From Clostridiales bacterium (lineage in GTDB: Bacteria; Bacillota; Clostridia; Saccharofermentanales; Saccharofermentanaceae), in contig JAFZHS010000009.1 in the NCBI GenBank assembly GCA_017554745.1, positions 1 to 64,000 on the forward strand: a stretch of 64,000 nt of DNA, written 5' to 3'. Positions within the stretch are counted from its first letter, which is position 1, and the number at the start of each line of letters is the position of its first letter. Both the position numbers and the translations under genes were made by a program. The notes beneath the pieces are model-generated. The model was not told where the DNA came from. It searched no databases and saw only the letters and a program-made list of their open reading frames with translations. This document shows, one piece after another, positions 54,144 to 63,913 of the stretch.

Positions 54144-56069
54144 TTGACTCTCGACGGCATCACCTGTCAGCTCCTCGCAAATGAGCTAAGCAAAGAGCTT
54201 GAAGGAAAGCGTGTAGACAAGATCTACATGCCTGACAAGCATACCGTTATACTCCACATCAGATTTACAGGCGGCTACAGAAAGCTGCTGATCTCAATAG
54301 ATCCGGGATCTCCGCGCGTCTGTTTCGCTGAGACAACGGCAGAGAACCCCTCCATGCCTCCATCATTCTGCATGCTTCTTAGAAAGTATCTTGCAGGTTC
54401 GCGCATCGAGAAGGTCACAAATCCCGGCTACGAAAGAATCATCGAGATAACCGTAAGCAATAACGACGAATTAAGAGACCGCAAGCTCTACACACTTACC
54501 ATAGAGCTTATGGGTCGCTTTTCCAATCTCGTCCTCATAAACGAGACAGGCAAGATCCTCGATTCTGCTGTCCATGTCGATTTCTCAGTCTCAAGAGTAC
54601 GAGAAGTCATGCCCGCCAGAGTTTATATCTATCCCCCGGCACAGGATAAGCTCCCGCCTGACAAAGCTCTTGAGATGGCGCGTCATGGCGACCTTCCCAT
54701 TATGGAATCCGAGCTTTCAAGGCCCATCGAGAAAGCTTTGGTAGGTTCGATCCAGGGCCTGTCCCCTGTTCTTGCGGCTTATATTTCCGACTGTGCCGAT
54801 CTCGATGACCGTAAGACTCTGTCGATGCTCACCGATAATGAGAAAACCAGGCTCAATGGATCAGTTAAGTCTTTCCTTGAGTCAGTTACTGAAGGCACTT
54901 ATTCCGCGCGGATCTTCTACGACGACAATGATGAACCCGCAGATGCATCCATAGTCGATCTCAAGGGTTATTCCAGGTCAGAGGTCGTGTCATCCATATC
55001 CGAAGCCATCTATCTGAGCTACCGTGCAAGAGATTCCAGGCTCGTCCTCGATATGGGAAGAGACCGCCTGATACAGATAATCTCCAATGCACTTGCAAGA
55101 GTCATCAAAAAGAGAGAACTTCACGAGCAGGACCTTGAAGAAGGCAAAAAGGCAGATGAATACAAGCATTCAGGCGACCTAATCCTCACATATAAGTACA
55201 TGATAAAGCAGGGTTCTTCAAACGTGACTCTTACCGACTACACCGATGAAGGCCAGAAGGATGTATCTATCGCTTTGAATCCTACGCTTGATGCTTCCGG
55301 TAATGCCCAGGAATACTACAAGCGTTTCCATAAGGCAAAGCGCAAGATGGAGCTAGCAGAGAAATATTTAAAAGACGACGATCTTGCCGCGCAGTATCTG
55401 CGCTCTCTTTTTGCTGCGGTAAATGCCGCAACAAGCCTTGAAGACATTCAGGCGATCAATGAAGAGATAAGGATAGAGATAGCCGGAGATTCAGGTTTCC
55501 GCAAAGGCCAGGCTGCCAAAAAGAACAACACGGGCGATCCTAACAAGATGGTCGGTGTCGCCAAGTCCGGCAAGGCTTCTTCAAGAGCATTAAGAGAGGC
55601 TGCAAAAAGAGCCAACCAGGGCAAAGGCAACAAGGACAAAGCTAAAGACCGCCCGCTTCCCTGCCGCAGATACACGACATCTGACGGTTACGAGATCCTG
55701 GCGGGCAGAAACAACATCCAGAACGACCAGCTCACCTTCCACACGGCATCAAGACGCGACTGGTGGTTCCATGTAAAAGGTCTTCCCGGAACACACGTTA
55801 TCCTTAAGACTAAGCCCAATGAGGAAATGCCTTCTGATAATGCGGTCCTTGAAGCAGCGAGCCTTGCTGCATTCTTCTCCAAAGCCATTATCCTTGAAGA
55901 GCACATGACATCAGAAGATTCAAAGCCGGGCCAGCTTAAGGCAGAGGTAGACTACTGCCCTGTTTCACATGTAAAAAAGATTCCGGGAGCTAAGCCCGGA
56001 ATGGTGATCTACGAAGGTTATTATTCGGTTCTGGTGGAAGCCAAAGAGCCTTATTCGAAGGACTTGTAG
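54144..56069 (+). CDS. rqcH: RqcH/NFACT-family ribosome quality control protein
   Basis: The 641-residue protein has the NFACT-N domain (MTLDGITCQLLANELSKEL; GKRVDKIYMPDKHT), a coiled coil, and an NFACT-R domain with DGYEILAGRNNIQNDQLTF and DWWFHVKGLPGTHVIL. It should bind obstructed 50S subunits and add Ala tails. Older annotation calls it fibronectin-binding protein FbpA. The start is TTG at 54144, with GAGGT 8 bases upstream. Its 3' end overlaps the convergent queH by 19 bases. Confidence 0.92.
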   Translation: MTLDGITCQLLANELSKELEGKRVDKIYMPDKHTVILHIRFTGGYRKLLISIDPGSPRVCFAETTAENPSMPPSFCMLLRKYLAGSRIEKVTNPGYERIIEITVSNNDELRDRKLYTLTIELMGRFSNLVLINETGKILDSAVHVDFSVSRVREVMPARVYIYPPAQDKLPPDKALEMARHGDLPIMESELSRPIEKALVGSIQGLSPVLAAYISDCADLDDRKTLSMLTDNEKTRLNGSVKSFLESVTEGTYSARIFYDDNDEPADASIVDLKGYSRSEVVSSISEAIYLSYRARDSRLVLDMGRDRLIQIISNALARVIKKRELHEQDLEEGKKADEYKHSGDLILTYKYMIKQGSSNVTLTDYTDEGQKDVSIALNPTLDASGNAQEYYKRFHKAKRKMELAEKYLKDDDLAAQYLRSLFAAVNAATSLEDIQAINEEIRIEIAGDSGFRKGQAAKKNNTGDPNKMVGVAKSGKASSRALREAAKRANQGKGNKDKAKDRPLPCRRYTTSDGYEILAGRNNIQNDQLTFHTASRRDWWFHVKGLPGTHVILKTKPNEEMPSDNAVLEAASLAAFFSKAIILEEHMTSEDSKPGQLKAEVDYCPVSHVKKIPGAKPGMVIYEGYYSVLVEAKEPYSKDL

Positions 56070-56611
56070 ATCTTATCCCTGAACTTGGATTCCTCTAAAG
56101 AGAATATGCATCCGCAGTATTTCTGCCTGTAAAGACCGATCTCCCTGGCCATGTCCTGGCCCTGGCGGAATCCCGGTCTGAAATCCATATATTCGAACTT
56201 AACGCCGTACTTGGAAGCCTTCTTATCGCTTATCTCTGCGATCTTATCGTGCTGCTGGTAAGGACTTACCAGCAAAGTCGTGCAGAAAGACTCATAACCG
56301 TTATCTGATGCGAACTTTGCCACATGCTCCATACGGATGTCATAGCACATCTCGCATCTTGAAGCGAACTCATTAAGGTAAGCTTTGGAAAGCCAGTAAT
56401 CCTGCATGCACTCTGTGCCTTCGGAGATAAGCTTGATTCCGAAATGCTCACATGCTTTAGAAAGATTCTCGTGTCTCCTGTCAAATTCGAACTGCGGCTG
56501 GATATTCGGGTTATACCAATAACAGTCAAGATCCCTTCCGGCGGAAGTCAGAAGGTCCAGAGGATACATGGCGCAAGGCCCGCAGCAGCAATGAAGGAGT
56601 ATCTTCCCCAT
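56051..56611 (-). CDS. queH: Epoxyqueuosine reductase QueH
   Basis: QueH (formerly DUF208) reduces epoxyqueuosine to queuosine in tRNA. The 186-residue protein has HCCCGPCA near the N-terminus, RCEMCYDIRM in the middle and QKYCGCIFS near the end, the cysteines binding the iron-sulfur cluster and second metal. It starts one base into the ruvB stop (TGATG). In many Firmicutes queA follows ruvB; here queH takes that position. It overlaps rqcH by 19 bases tail to tail. Confidence 0.92.
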   Translation of the reverse strand: MGKILLHCCCGPCAMYPLDLLTSAGRDLDCYWYNPNIQPQFEFDRRHENLSKACEHFGIKLISEGTECMQDYWLSKAYLNEFASRCEMCYDIRMEHVAKFASDNGYESFCTTLLVSPYQQHDKIAEISDKKASKYGVKFEYMDFRPGFRQGQDMAREIGLYRQKYCGCIFSLEESKFRDKIYKSFE

Positions 56612-57735
56612 CAGCTGTTCTCACCGTTCCTTTCGGAATTCTGCCAGTCTTCGATAGAGATATTCTCATATCTGGGAGGAATAACATCAGTATTCTTCAT
56701 GCCTGCGATAAATGACGGCGGAGGCGTGATGCCGATATGCTCGAAAGCTCTAAGCGTAAGCACTCTTCCTCTCGGGGTCTTAGCCAGGAATCCGTTCTGC
56801 AGCAGGAACGGTTCGTAAACGTCTTCGATAGTCACAGGATCTTCGCCTGTGCATGCGGCCAAAGTCTCAAGACCTACAGGGCCGCCCTTAAAGATATCGG
56901 CGATAGCAGTAAGCACCCTTCTGTCAACGGCATCAAGGCCTACTTCATCGATATCCAGGGCCTTAAGTCCGTAATCGGAGACTTCCTTATCGATCTCGTC
57001 CTTCTCAAGGTAAGAAGCGAAGTCTCTCATTCGCTTAAGGAGCCTTATTGCGATTCTCGGAGTGCCTCTGGATCTGGACGCGATATTGCGGAGTCCTTCT
57101 TCATTAATGGCAATACCGAGAAGGCCTGCGTCTCTCTTAAGGATCTCCATGAGATCTTCTGTCTCATATAATTCAAGGCGGTGGATCATGCCGAAGCGGT
57201 CTCTTAAAGGCGCAGAGATCATACCGGCTCTCGTAGTAGCGCCTACCAGGGTAAAGTGAGGCAGATCAAGTCTTACTGACCTTGCGGCTGGACCTTTGCC
57301 GATCATAAGGTCAAGGCAGTAATCCTCCATCGCAGGATAGAGCACTTCTTCAACGTTCTTATTGAGTCTGTGGATCTCATCGATAAACAGGACTTCATTC
57401 TCATTAAGGTTAGTAAGAAGAGCGGCCAGATCGCCTGCCTTCTCGATAGAAGGACCGGTGGTAATATGCATGGAAACGCCCATCTCAGATGCGATGATGC
57501 CTGCAAGAGTCGTCTTGCCTAATCCCGGAGGGCCGTACAAAAGAACGTGGTCTAAAGCTTCACCGCGCTTCTTGGCGGCATTAATAAAGATCCTGAGATT
57601 ATTCTTGACCTTGGTCTGGCCGGAATACTCATCAAAGGTGACAGGCCTTAATGCCTTCTCCTCAACATCACCGGGCTGCCTGAGTCTTCCTAAGACGCGC
57701 TCTTCCTCATTCTCTTGTTCGTTAAAATTCATCAT
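56611..57735 (-). CDS. ruvB: Holliday junction branch-migration ATPase RuvB
   Basis: The 374-residue AAA+ motor has [15 protein letters not shown] (Walker A), LFIDEIHRL (Walker B), [18 protein letters not shown] (sensor) and [16 protein letters not shown], then a winged-helix domain. It drives branch migration with RuvA. The extra N-terminal acidic tail of about 20 residues is longer than usual. It is 16 bases after ruvA. Confidence 0.96.
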   Translation of the reverse strand: MMNFNEQENEEERVLGRLRQPGDVEEKALRPVTFDEYSGQTKVKNNLRIFINAAKKRGEALDHVLLYGPPGLGKTTLAGIIASEMGVSMHITTGPSIEKAGDLAALLTNLNENEVLFIDEIHRLNKNVEEVLYPAMEDYCLDLMIGKGPAARSVRLDLPHFTLVGATTRAGMISAPLRDRFGMIHRLELYETEDLMEILKRDAGLLGIAINEEGLRNIASRSRGTPRIAIRLLKRMRDFASYLEKDEIDKEVSDYGLKALDIDEVGLDAVDRRVLTAIADIFKGGPVGLETLAACTGEDPVTIEDVYEPFLLQNGFLAKTPRGRVLTLRAFEHIGITPPPSFIAGMKNTDVIPPRYENISIEDWQNSERNGENS

Positions 57736-57751
57736 TTATCTTGCCGCTGCC

Positions 57752-58378
57752 TTATGCGAATTTCTTGCCTGATGCAAGCTTCAAAGCCTTACGGATAAGG
57801 TCTTCGAGGCCTATTCCGTCTTCATAAGCGGAAGCAACAGCGTCTGATGCTTCCTGGTCTTTATATCCTAACACAACGAGCGCGCCGACAGCATCCTGCA
57901 TGACGCCTGAATCGACATTGCCTGATGCTGCAGCAACAGCAGGAGCAACACTCATTGATGCTGTTTTGCCGAGCTGGTCCTTAAGCTTATCCTTGAGCTC
58001 AAGTATGATCCTCTCTGCAGTCTTCTTGCCCAATCCCTTAACGCTCGTAAGGAGCGCGATATTGCTGCTCATGACTGCTGCAGCGATCTGTTCTGCAGAT
58101 AAAGAAGCACAGATGGAATGAGCGACCTTAGGGCCGATACCGCTAACAGTAATAAGCTTTAAGAACATCTCCTTCTGGTCACGGGAATTAAAACCGTAAA
58201 GCGAGATGTCATCTTCCTTTACACTCTGATAAAGGTAGACCTTTACTTCATCTCCGAGACCTCCGATCTCAGCCGAGATGCCTAAAGGACAATTAATGAG
58301 ATACCCGATGCCGTTATTCTCGATAACTATCTGCTGGTCGTTGCGGTCTGCCAGCATGCCCTTGATATATGCGTACAT
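57752..58378 (-). CDS. ruvA: Holliday junction DNA-binding subunit RuvA
   Basis: The 208-residue protein has an OB-fold (MYAYIKGMLADR...IGYLINC), two helix-hairpin-helix motifs (LITVSGIGPKVAHSI; LTSVKGLGKKTAERII) and a C-terminal UBA-like domain (DAVGALVVLGYKDQEASDAV) for RuvB contact. The order is ruvC-ruvA-ruvB. Confidence 0.96.
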   Translation of the reverse strand: MYAYIKGMLADRNDQQIVIENNGIGYLINCPLGISAEIGGLGDEVKVYLYQSVKEDDISLYGFNSRDQKEMFLKLITVSGIGPKVAHSICASLSAEQIAAAVMSSNIALLTSVKGLGKKTAERIILELKDKLKDQLGKTASMSVAPAVAAASGNVDSGVMQDAVGALVVLGYKDQEASDAVASAYEDGIGLEDLIRKALKLASGKKFA

Positions 58379-58420
58379 TATTATTTCTCCCTAAACTGAT
58401 ATAAGTATTCTATCAATAAA

Positions 58421-58987
58421 TCAGACAAATCCTTCGTTGCGGTTCGAATATCCGTATCTGCCGTACTGGTAACCGGATACGGCCTTGCCCGCAAACGCAA
58501 GTCCGGTATTTGCAAGCGTTATAGCCAGAGCCAGCGCATCAGCCGCGTCATCGGGCTTCGGAACTTCCTTAAGCCCAAGTATAGACTTGGTCATTATCTG
58601 GACCTGCTTCTTCTCTGCCTTGCCGTAACCCGTGATAGCGAGCTTTACCTGTCCCGGCGTAAACTCATAGACTTCGATGCCTGCCCTGGCAGCCTCTACG
58701 AGCACGGCTCCTCTGGCCTGGGCAGTACCGATGACCGTCGTGTGATTGTGTCCCATGAACAATTCTTCTACGGACATAAGGTCAGGCTTATACTGCTCTA
58801 AGATAAACCTGAGCTTATCACTGATCGCCAGAAGTCTTAACGGAAAATCCACACCGGCTTTGGTCTCTATGACTCCGTAATCGACAGCGGTAAGCTTATT
58901 GCCCTTCTTGTCGATGATGCCGTAACCCGTGATGGCATAACCGGGGTCTATTCCGATTATTCTCTTAACAACGGGTTCTGTAGCCAT
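58421..58987 (-). CDS. ruvC: Holliday junction endonuclease RuvC
   Basis: The 188-residue RNase H-fold resolvase has IIGIDPGYAITGYG (first Asp), SVEELFMGHNHTT (Glu), and KPDDAADALALAI (two Asp). The acidic tetrad is complete. The ATG follows AGGAAT. It leads the ruvCAB-queH operon. The C-terminus extends about 15 residues beyond the usual length. Confidence 0.95.
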   Translation of the reverse strand: MATEPVVKRIIGIDPGYAITGYGIIDKKGNKLTAVDYGVIETKAGVDFPLRLLAISDKLRFILEQYKPDLMSVEELFMGHNHTTVIGTAQARGAVLVEAARAGIEVYEFTPGQVKLAITGYGKAEKKQVQIMTKSILGLKEVPKPDDAADALALAITLANTGLAFAGKAVSGYQYGRYGYSNRNEGFV

Positions 58988-59043
58988 AGTATTCCTGCCT
59001 TATATAAACATTTGTTCGTATTATACAATAACGCGAAAACAAA

Positions 59044-60369
59044 TCAAGTTATAACATCTATTATCGCAGGCTTCTTCTCAGGCTTTTCAGGACCTATCTC
59101 GTATGCGCTGAGTATGAGATCCATCGCGTCGAAAAGCCTTTCCTCGGATATCCCGCTGTCCTCGCCTGTATAAAGCGCGCAGAGCGAATCTCCTCTTTCT
59201 ACCTTGTCGCCTGTCTTAACGAAGAATCCTATGCCTGCACCGTAATCGATGGGATCTGTCTTGGCAAGGCGGCCGGCACCGAGAAGGACTGAAGCCTGTC
59301 CTATTAAGTCGGCTCTCATGCCCTGAACATATCCCGCGTCAGGCGAATTTACATGCATGCAGTCGAACGGCTTGGCGACATAGACAGGTGATCCGGCGCT
59401 ATTTATCTCTCCGCCCTGCGACTTGATGAGTTCTTTATACTTCTCGTAGCAGCTTCCGTCTGAAAGCCTTGCCCTTATCTCATCCTTCAGGACTTCAGGA
59501 CTCATGCCGGCATCTTTTCCCGCGAGCGTGACAAGCTGGAATGCAAGCTCTGTTACGACTTCCTTGACATCCTCTTCCCCCTTGCCCGTAACGGTGTCGA
59601 AGACCTCCTGCATTTCGAGGATATTACCGCAGAATCTGCCCAAAGGCTGGTCCATATCCGTTATGACCGCAACTGTCTTTCTGCCTGCAAGATTACCTAT
59701 CTTTATCATGGCTTCGGCAAGCTCTTTTGCCATGGCGTAATCCTTCATGAAAGCGCCCGAGCCGCATGTAACATCAAGCACGATAGCCTTTGCTCCGCCC
59801 GCGATCTTTTTGCTCATGATGCTCGATGCTATAAGCGGAATGGAATCCACGGTTCCGGTAACGTCCCTCAAAGCATAGAGGATCTTATCAGCGGGAGCCA
59901 GATCAGGAGTCTGTCCTGAGATGACCATCCCAGTCTTCTTAACGAGCTCAGGAAACTCCTTGGAATCCACCTCTACATTGAAGCCTTTTATCGATTCGAA
60001 TTTATCTACCGTGCCTCCGGTAAAGCCCAGGCCTCTTCCGCTGAGCTTTACAGTCTCAACGCCGAACGTAGCGATGAGCGGCAAAAGGATCGGAGTGATC
60101 TTGTCACCTACTCCGCCGGTGCTGTGCTTATCAACGGGGATGCCTTCCAGATAAGACAGATCCATCTGGCTTCCCGATGCAGCCATCTCGAGCGTGAGCG
60201 TAGTCATCTCGCGCTCATCCATGCCGTTTAAGACTATCGCCATCAGAAGAGCCGATATCTGGTAATCGGGAATGCTTCCGTCAGTAACGCCTGCCACGAA
60301 AAACTTTATCTGTTCATCCGTAAGGCTTTGCTTATCTCTCTTGGCGATGATAATGTCACGCATGTTCAT
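59044..60369 (-). CDS. pdp: Pyrimidine-nucleoside (thymidine) phosphorylase
   Basis: The 441-residue enzyme splits thymidine/uridine with phosphate for salvage. It has the family signature SGRGLGFTGGTVDKFE, preceded by VDKHSTGGVGDK, and GGAKAIVLDVTCGSGAFM. The first ATG at 60369 is used since GGAGG lies 9 bases upstream. It is divergent from the oxidoreductase gene; a TATAAT-like sequence at 60404-60410 lies in the shared spacer, without a clear -35 box. Confidence 0.93.
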   Translation of the reverse strand: MNMRDIIIAKRDKQSLTDEQIKFFVAGVTDGSIPDYQISALLMAIVLNGMDEREMTTLTLEMAASGSQMDLSYLEGIPVDKHSTGGVGDKITPILLPLIATFGVETVKLSGRGLGFTGGTVDKFESIKGFNVEVDSKEFPELVKKTGMVISGQTPDLAPADKILYALRDVTGTVDSIPLIASSIMSKKIAGGAKAIVLDVTCGSGAFMKDYAMAKELAEAMIKIGNLAGRKTVAVITDMDQPLGRFCGNILEMQEVFDTVTGKGEEDVKEVVTELAFQLVTLAGKDAGMSPEVLKDEIRARLSDGSCYEKYKELIKSQGGEINSAGSPVYVAKPFDCMHVNSPDAGYVQGMRADLIGQASVLLGAGRLAKTDPIDYGAGIGFFVKTGDKVERGDSLCALYTGEDSGISEERLFDAMDLILSAYEIGPEKPEKKPAIIDVIT

Positions 60370-60481
60370 GGAAGACCACCTCCGTTAAAGATCATAATAA
60401 AGATATTATAATCAATATACGTTTTAAATTTTCCTTTTGTGCTAAACTATTTCAAATCACAAAACCTTACGGAGGCTTTAA

Positions 60482-61621
60482 ATGGCCGAGAATACAACTA
60501 CATCTTCAGTATCAGCACCGTTATCCGTCATCATCATCGGCTGCGGAAGAGTCGCCGAAAAGCATTTGAAGGCTATCTCCAAGCTCAAGGGGTTAGAGCT
60601 CAAAGCTGTCGTAGATACCAATCCCGATTCAGCGAAAAGACTTTTAGGCTCCGTTAAGGGTTTTGCAAATGTAAAGCAATACAGCGACTATAAGACAGCT
60701 ATAGACGAAGTTAAGCCTTCCATAGTATCGGTTACTGTCCCTTCAGGTCTTCATTTCCAGATCGCCAAATACGCCATGGAACACGGCTCCAATCTTCTTC
60801 TCGAGAAGCCAATGACCATGTCAGTATCAGAAGCAAGAGAGATCTTTGAGCTGTCCAACAAAACAGGTCTCAAGATCGCCATGGGACATATTTACCGTTA
60901 CCTTCCCATCGTAGGTCTTATCAAAGAAGATATCGCCGAGGGCAAGTACGGCAAGGTAACCCACGGTTCCATATATGTCCGCTGGGGACACGGCGAAGAT
61001 TACTATCAGAGCGCAGCATGGCGCGGCACCTGGAAAAGTGACGGCGGCGCCCTCATGAACCAGACTATCCATGCCATTGACCTTCTCGTATGGCTCATGG
61101 GTTCTGAGCCCGAAGAGGCTTCCGCCATGATCGCAAAGCGAATCAGGAACATCGAAGCAGAAGATCTCGGAATGGCCGTATTAAGACTTGAGAACGGCGC
61201 TCTCGCGCAGATCGAAGGCACGACAGCCACCATTCCTTCCAAGCATACGGCAGAGTTCTCCGTCTTCTGCGAGAATGCCCAGCTCACCATGGGACTTGAT
61301 TCAGGCAAGCCTCACATCGCGGTCTACGGAGTCAAGCCTGACGGTAAAACAAAGAAGCTCAACGGTTACTACATCCGCAAGCAGTTTAAGACCGGCGGTC
61401 TCTTCTCATATAAGTGCGCTCTTAACCCGCATCTCGGCATCTACAAAGATCTCTGTGATTCCGTTATCGGAAATAAGAATCCTATCGCAGACGCATATTC
61501 CGGCTTCTCTTCCGTAGATACTCTCCTCGGTATCTATAAGTCAGCCAAGGAAGGACATCCTGTCACACTGCCTCTGAAAGAAGACTTCAATTCTGTTGAT
61601 ATGACAGGCTTTTTCGACTGA
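60482..61621 (+). CDS. Gfo/Idh/MocA-family oxidoreductase
   Basis: The 379-residue NAD(P)-dependent oxidoreductase has an N-terminal Rossmann fold with IIIGCGRVAEKHL, the EKP motif in LLLEKPMTM, and a C-terminal beta sheet domain with GGALMNQTIHAIDLLVWL giving the catalytic His. The pattern resembles UDP-sugar 3-dehydrogenases (WlbA-like), so a role in surface sugar synthesis is possible, but no sugar genes are nearby. GGAGG lies 6 bases before the ATG. Confidence 0.88.
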   Translation: MAENTTTSSVSAPLSVIIIGCGRVAEKHLKAISKLKGLELKAVVDTNPDSAKRLLGSVKGFANVKQYSDYKTAIDEVKPSIVSVTVPSGLHFQIAKYAMEHGSNLLLEKPMTMSVSEAREIFELSNKTGLKIAMGHIYRYLPIVGLIKEDIAEGKYGKVTHGSIYVRWGHGEDYYQSAAWRGTWKSDGGALMNQTIHAIDLLVWLMGSEPEEASAMIAKRIRNIEAEDLGMAVLRLENGALAQIEGTTATIPSKHTAEFSVFCENAQLTMGLDSGKPHIAVYGVKPDGKTKKLNGYYIRKQFKTGGLFSYKCALNPHLGIYKDLCDSVIGNKNPIADAYSGFSSVDTLLGIYKSAKEGHPVTLPLKEDFNSVDMTGFFD

Positions 61622-61667
61622 GGCACATATAAACAACTTAAAAAATGTCATTACATAAAAATAGGTG

Positions 61668-61696
61668 TTGACTTGTAAAACCCTTATGGCTATAAT
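61668..61696 (+). promoter_or_regulatory. Promoter of tRNA-Lys(CTT)
   Basis: TTGACT, a 17-bp spacer and a perfect TATAAT, 16 bases before the mature tRNA. It is nearly the same as the promoter of the tRNA-His cluster. Confidence 0.88.
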
Positions 61697-61712
61697 AACT
61701 GACGTTGTTAAC

Positions 61713-61788
61713 GCACCTCTAGCTCAGATGGTAGAGCAACTGACTCTTAATCAGTGGGCCCAGGGTTCGAGTCCCTGGAGGTGCACCA
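61713..61788 (+). tRNA. tRNA-Lys (anticodon CTT)
   Basis: GCACCTC pairs with GAGGTGC, anticodon loop CTCTTAA carries CTT, T-loop TTCGAGT and encoded CCA. It is a single gene with its own promoter and terminator. Together with tRNA-Lys(TTT) at 4-79 it covers both lysine codons. Confidence 0.96.
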
Positions 61789-61797
61789 ACCAAAAGA

Positions 61798-61831
61798 AAG
61801 CGCTTCGTGAATCACGGAGCGCTTTTTGTTT
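61798..61831. terminator. Terminator downstream of tRNA-Lys(CTT), bidirectional
   Basis: A 12-bp stem (AAGCGCT-CGTG / CACG-AGCGCTT with one mismatch) and TTTTTGTTTT on the plus strand. The minus strand reads TTTCTTTT and can end the coiled-coil gene's transcript. Confidence 0.88.
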
Positions 61832-61846
61832 TCTGTGTTTTTCGTA

Positions 61847-62827
61847 TTACTGGAAATCGTCGTCCAAGAATTCCTTGAAGTCATCGAAAGTCTCTTCTGA
61901 AGAAACGATCGTTGTGGTCCTCTTCTGTTCCCAGATAGGAACCGTAGGCTTCTTGGGTTCTTCTGCCTTGGGCTCTTCTGCCATTGCTTCTTCTGCTTTC
62001 GGCTCCTCGGCCTTAGGTTCTTGGGCAGGAGCAGCTTCAGCGACAGGCTGCTCAGCTTTGGTCTCTTGTGCGGCAGGAGCTGCCTCAGCAGCTGCCGGAG
62101 TTTCAGCAACAGCCTGTTCTGCTGGTGCTTCAGAAGGCTTAGCTTCTTCGGGCTCAGGCTTCTTGTATTCGAGTGCTTCTCTGACTGCTCTTTCAGCAGC
62201 TTCACGTATCTCTCTTTCTTCTGCTTCCTGGGCAGCCTTCTCTTCTGCTTCCTTTGCAGCCTGTGCAGCTGCAGCTTCTTCTGCTGCCTTTCTTGCTGCT
62301 TCTTCAGCCTGGGCAGCTTCTCTTGCAGCCTTTTCTTCAGCTTCCTTGGCAGCTCGCTCTTTGGCTTCTTCGAGAAGTCTCTGCTGGAGCAGGCGGCGCT
62401 CTTCGCGTGCCTTATTCTTAGCATCTTCTTCAGCCTTCTGATCACGCTCTGCTTTCAGGCTCTCTTCAAGAGCTTTACGCTTCTCTTCGTTGGCCTTATT
62501 GATGTTGGAAGACTTAAGATCACTGATGGACTCTGAAGCATGAACAGCCTTGCTCATGATGGCATCCATCTTCTTGCGGCTCTCAGCCTGTGAACGTGCC
62601 TCATCTTCTGCGACCTTATTGCCGAGATTCTGAAGCTGTGCGAGATCTTCAGCACTGACTGCTGGCGTTACCGCATCAGAGATGCTTTCAGTTACGGTAA
62701 AGGCAGCCGTATTGATATCGACGTCACCGACCTCAGATACACTGAAGTCAGATGCAGCAGCATTAATGGCTTTAATATCCGGAAGCTCTACACCGGGAAG
62801 CACTTCGTATTTCTTTTCTTCTCTCAT
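61847..62827 (-). CDS. Acidic Ala/Glu-rich coiled-coil protein of unknown function
   Basis: The 326-residue protein has an N-terminal segment without obvious domain (about 90 residues), then a long charged coiled coil rich in Ala, Glu, Arg and Lys (about 110-215), then an Ala/Pro/Glu low-complexity tail with KAEEPKAEE repeats, and a C-terminal FDDFKEFLDDD segment. It has no signal peptide. The C-terminal segment resembles the visible end of the upstream partial gene (VDDFMKFINEDE). It follows a PP2C phosphatase gene by 6 bases. The function is unknown; a scaffold or phosphoprotein role is a guess. Confidence 0.7.
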   Translation of the reverse strand: MREEKKYEVLPGVELPDIKAINAAASDFSVSEVGDVDINTAAFTVTESISDAVTPAVSAEDLAQLQNLGNKVAEDEARSQAESRKKMDAIMSKAVHASESISDLKSSNINKANEEKRKALEESLKAERDQKAEEDAKNKAREERRLLQQRLLEEAKERAAKEAEEKAAREAAQAEEAARKAAEEAAAAQAAKEAEEKAAQEAEEREIREAAERAVREALEYKKPEPEEAKPSEAPAEQAVAETPAAAEAAPAAQETKAEQPVAEAAPAQEPKAEEPKAEEAMAEEPKAEEPKKPTVPIWEQKRTTTIVSSEETFDDFKEFLDDDFQ

Positions 62828-62833
62828 AACCCG

Positions 62834-63913
62834 TCATCCTTTGAATGCAAGCACTAACTCTATTAATCCGATAATAAACAACGCTAAACCGATTCCCAAC
62901 ATTATGATCGAGAGCTTGCTGACTCTCGAAGGCTGCTTCGGCTCTGTCACGGCCGCTGCCGCCTCCGGCTCTTTTACTTCCGGAGCCTCCTTCGCGGCTG
63001 TTTCCGGAGCCTGCTCTGATTCTTCTCCTGCGCACTTCTTGATTATCTCATGTGCGTTCAGGAGTTCAGGCTTGATCGCCTGTGAAAGATCCTTAAATGT
63101 CTCAGAAGATGATTCAAACTTCTCGGCCGAACTCTCAAGAGTATTCGGATCCGGTGCCTTTGTCCCCTCAAAAAGCATTACACCGAAGCTCGCATCATCA
63201 CTTGCGTTGCTTGAACCTACGATAAATTTCTGTACGGTCTCAAGCACGGACTTCTCGCCTTCTTCCCTGCCTGCCGTAAATGTCTCTGCCATCTTGGCTA
63301 CGACAGGTTTGACGAGTCCCGCTTCTTCGTTATACACGCTGTCCTGTACGCCGTCTGTCATGAGTGCGATAGCATGCACATCGTCAACAGTGGTCTTAAG
63401 GAAACGCATATAGTTATCGGCATGAGCGGCAGTAACAAAGTATGTCTTGCCGTCCTTATCGTTCTGCGGCATCGAGATAGGGCTGACTCCTGAAGGCGAG
63501 ATCCTTACGATCAAGCCGTCGCCGATGTGTCCGATCATCATTCTTCTGTCCTTAACCGCTACGAAAAGAAGAGTGCAGGACAGTCTGTCGATCACATCGA
63601 TGGTGCGTTCTTCCATGATGCCTGCGAAAGCAACACGGAGCTTCGCCATAAGATATCCCCTTACGGCTGCCTCCCTGTTCTCGCTGTACAGGGCATCGAA
63701 ATGCTCACAGATGGTATCAGTGATTACATGGACCGCGCAGTCGGAACCGAATCTTGCATCCGTATACTGCTTACCGCCGGCTCCGTCAGCAATACATACG
63801 ACCGATACGCCGTTTTTAGTAACAGCGTAAGAAGCGTCCTCACAAGGAGTTCCGCGCTGGACATGCTTATTGCCGATAGTAGTGATCGCGCCGACCGTAA
63901 TACCTGTATACAT
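62834..63913 (-). CDS. Membrane-anchored PP2C-type protein phosphatase
   Basis: The 359-residue protein has an N-terminal PP2C domain (about 1-255): RGTPCEDASY, CIADGAGGKQYTDARFGS (metal Asp), IGHIGDGLIVRI, ALMTDGVQD and ASDDASFGVM. A linker rich in Ser, Glu and Ala follows, and a single C-terminal membrane helix (about 333-355), so the phosphatase is cytoplasmic and tail anchored. It is unlike the stp at 25.4 kb. Its start overlaps the stop of the partial upstream gene by one base (TAATG). Confidence 0.85.
   Translation of the reverse strand: MYTGITVGAITTIGNKHVQRGTPCEDASYAVTKNGVSVVCIADGAGGKQYTDARFGSDCAVHVITDTICEHFDALYSENREAAVRGYLMAKLRVAFAGIMEERTIDVIDRLSCTLLFVAVKDRRMMIGHIGDGLIVRISPSGVSPISMPQNDKDGKTYFVTAAHADNYMRFLKTTVDDVHAIALMTDGVQDSVYNEEAGLVKPVVAKMAETFTAGREEGEKSVLETVQKFIVGSSNASDDASFGVMLFEGTKAPDPNTLESSAEKFESSSETFKDLSQAIKPELLNAHEIIKKCAGEESEQAPETAAKEAPEVKEPEAAAAVTEPKQPSRVSKLSIIMLGIGLALFIIGLIELVLAFKG

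Noticed and set aside
61665..62441. Long Ser/Ala-rich ORF on the plus strand
   Set aside because: It starts inside the tRNA-Lys promoter, crosses the tRNA and terminator, and mirrors the coiled-coil gene.
61747..62445. Arg/Lys-rich ORF on the minus strand in another frame
   Set aside because: It is a shadow of the Ala/Glu-rich coiled-coil gene and runs into tRNA-Lys and its terminator.
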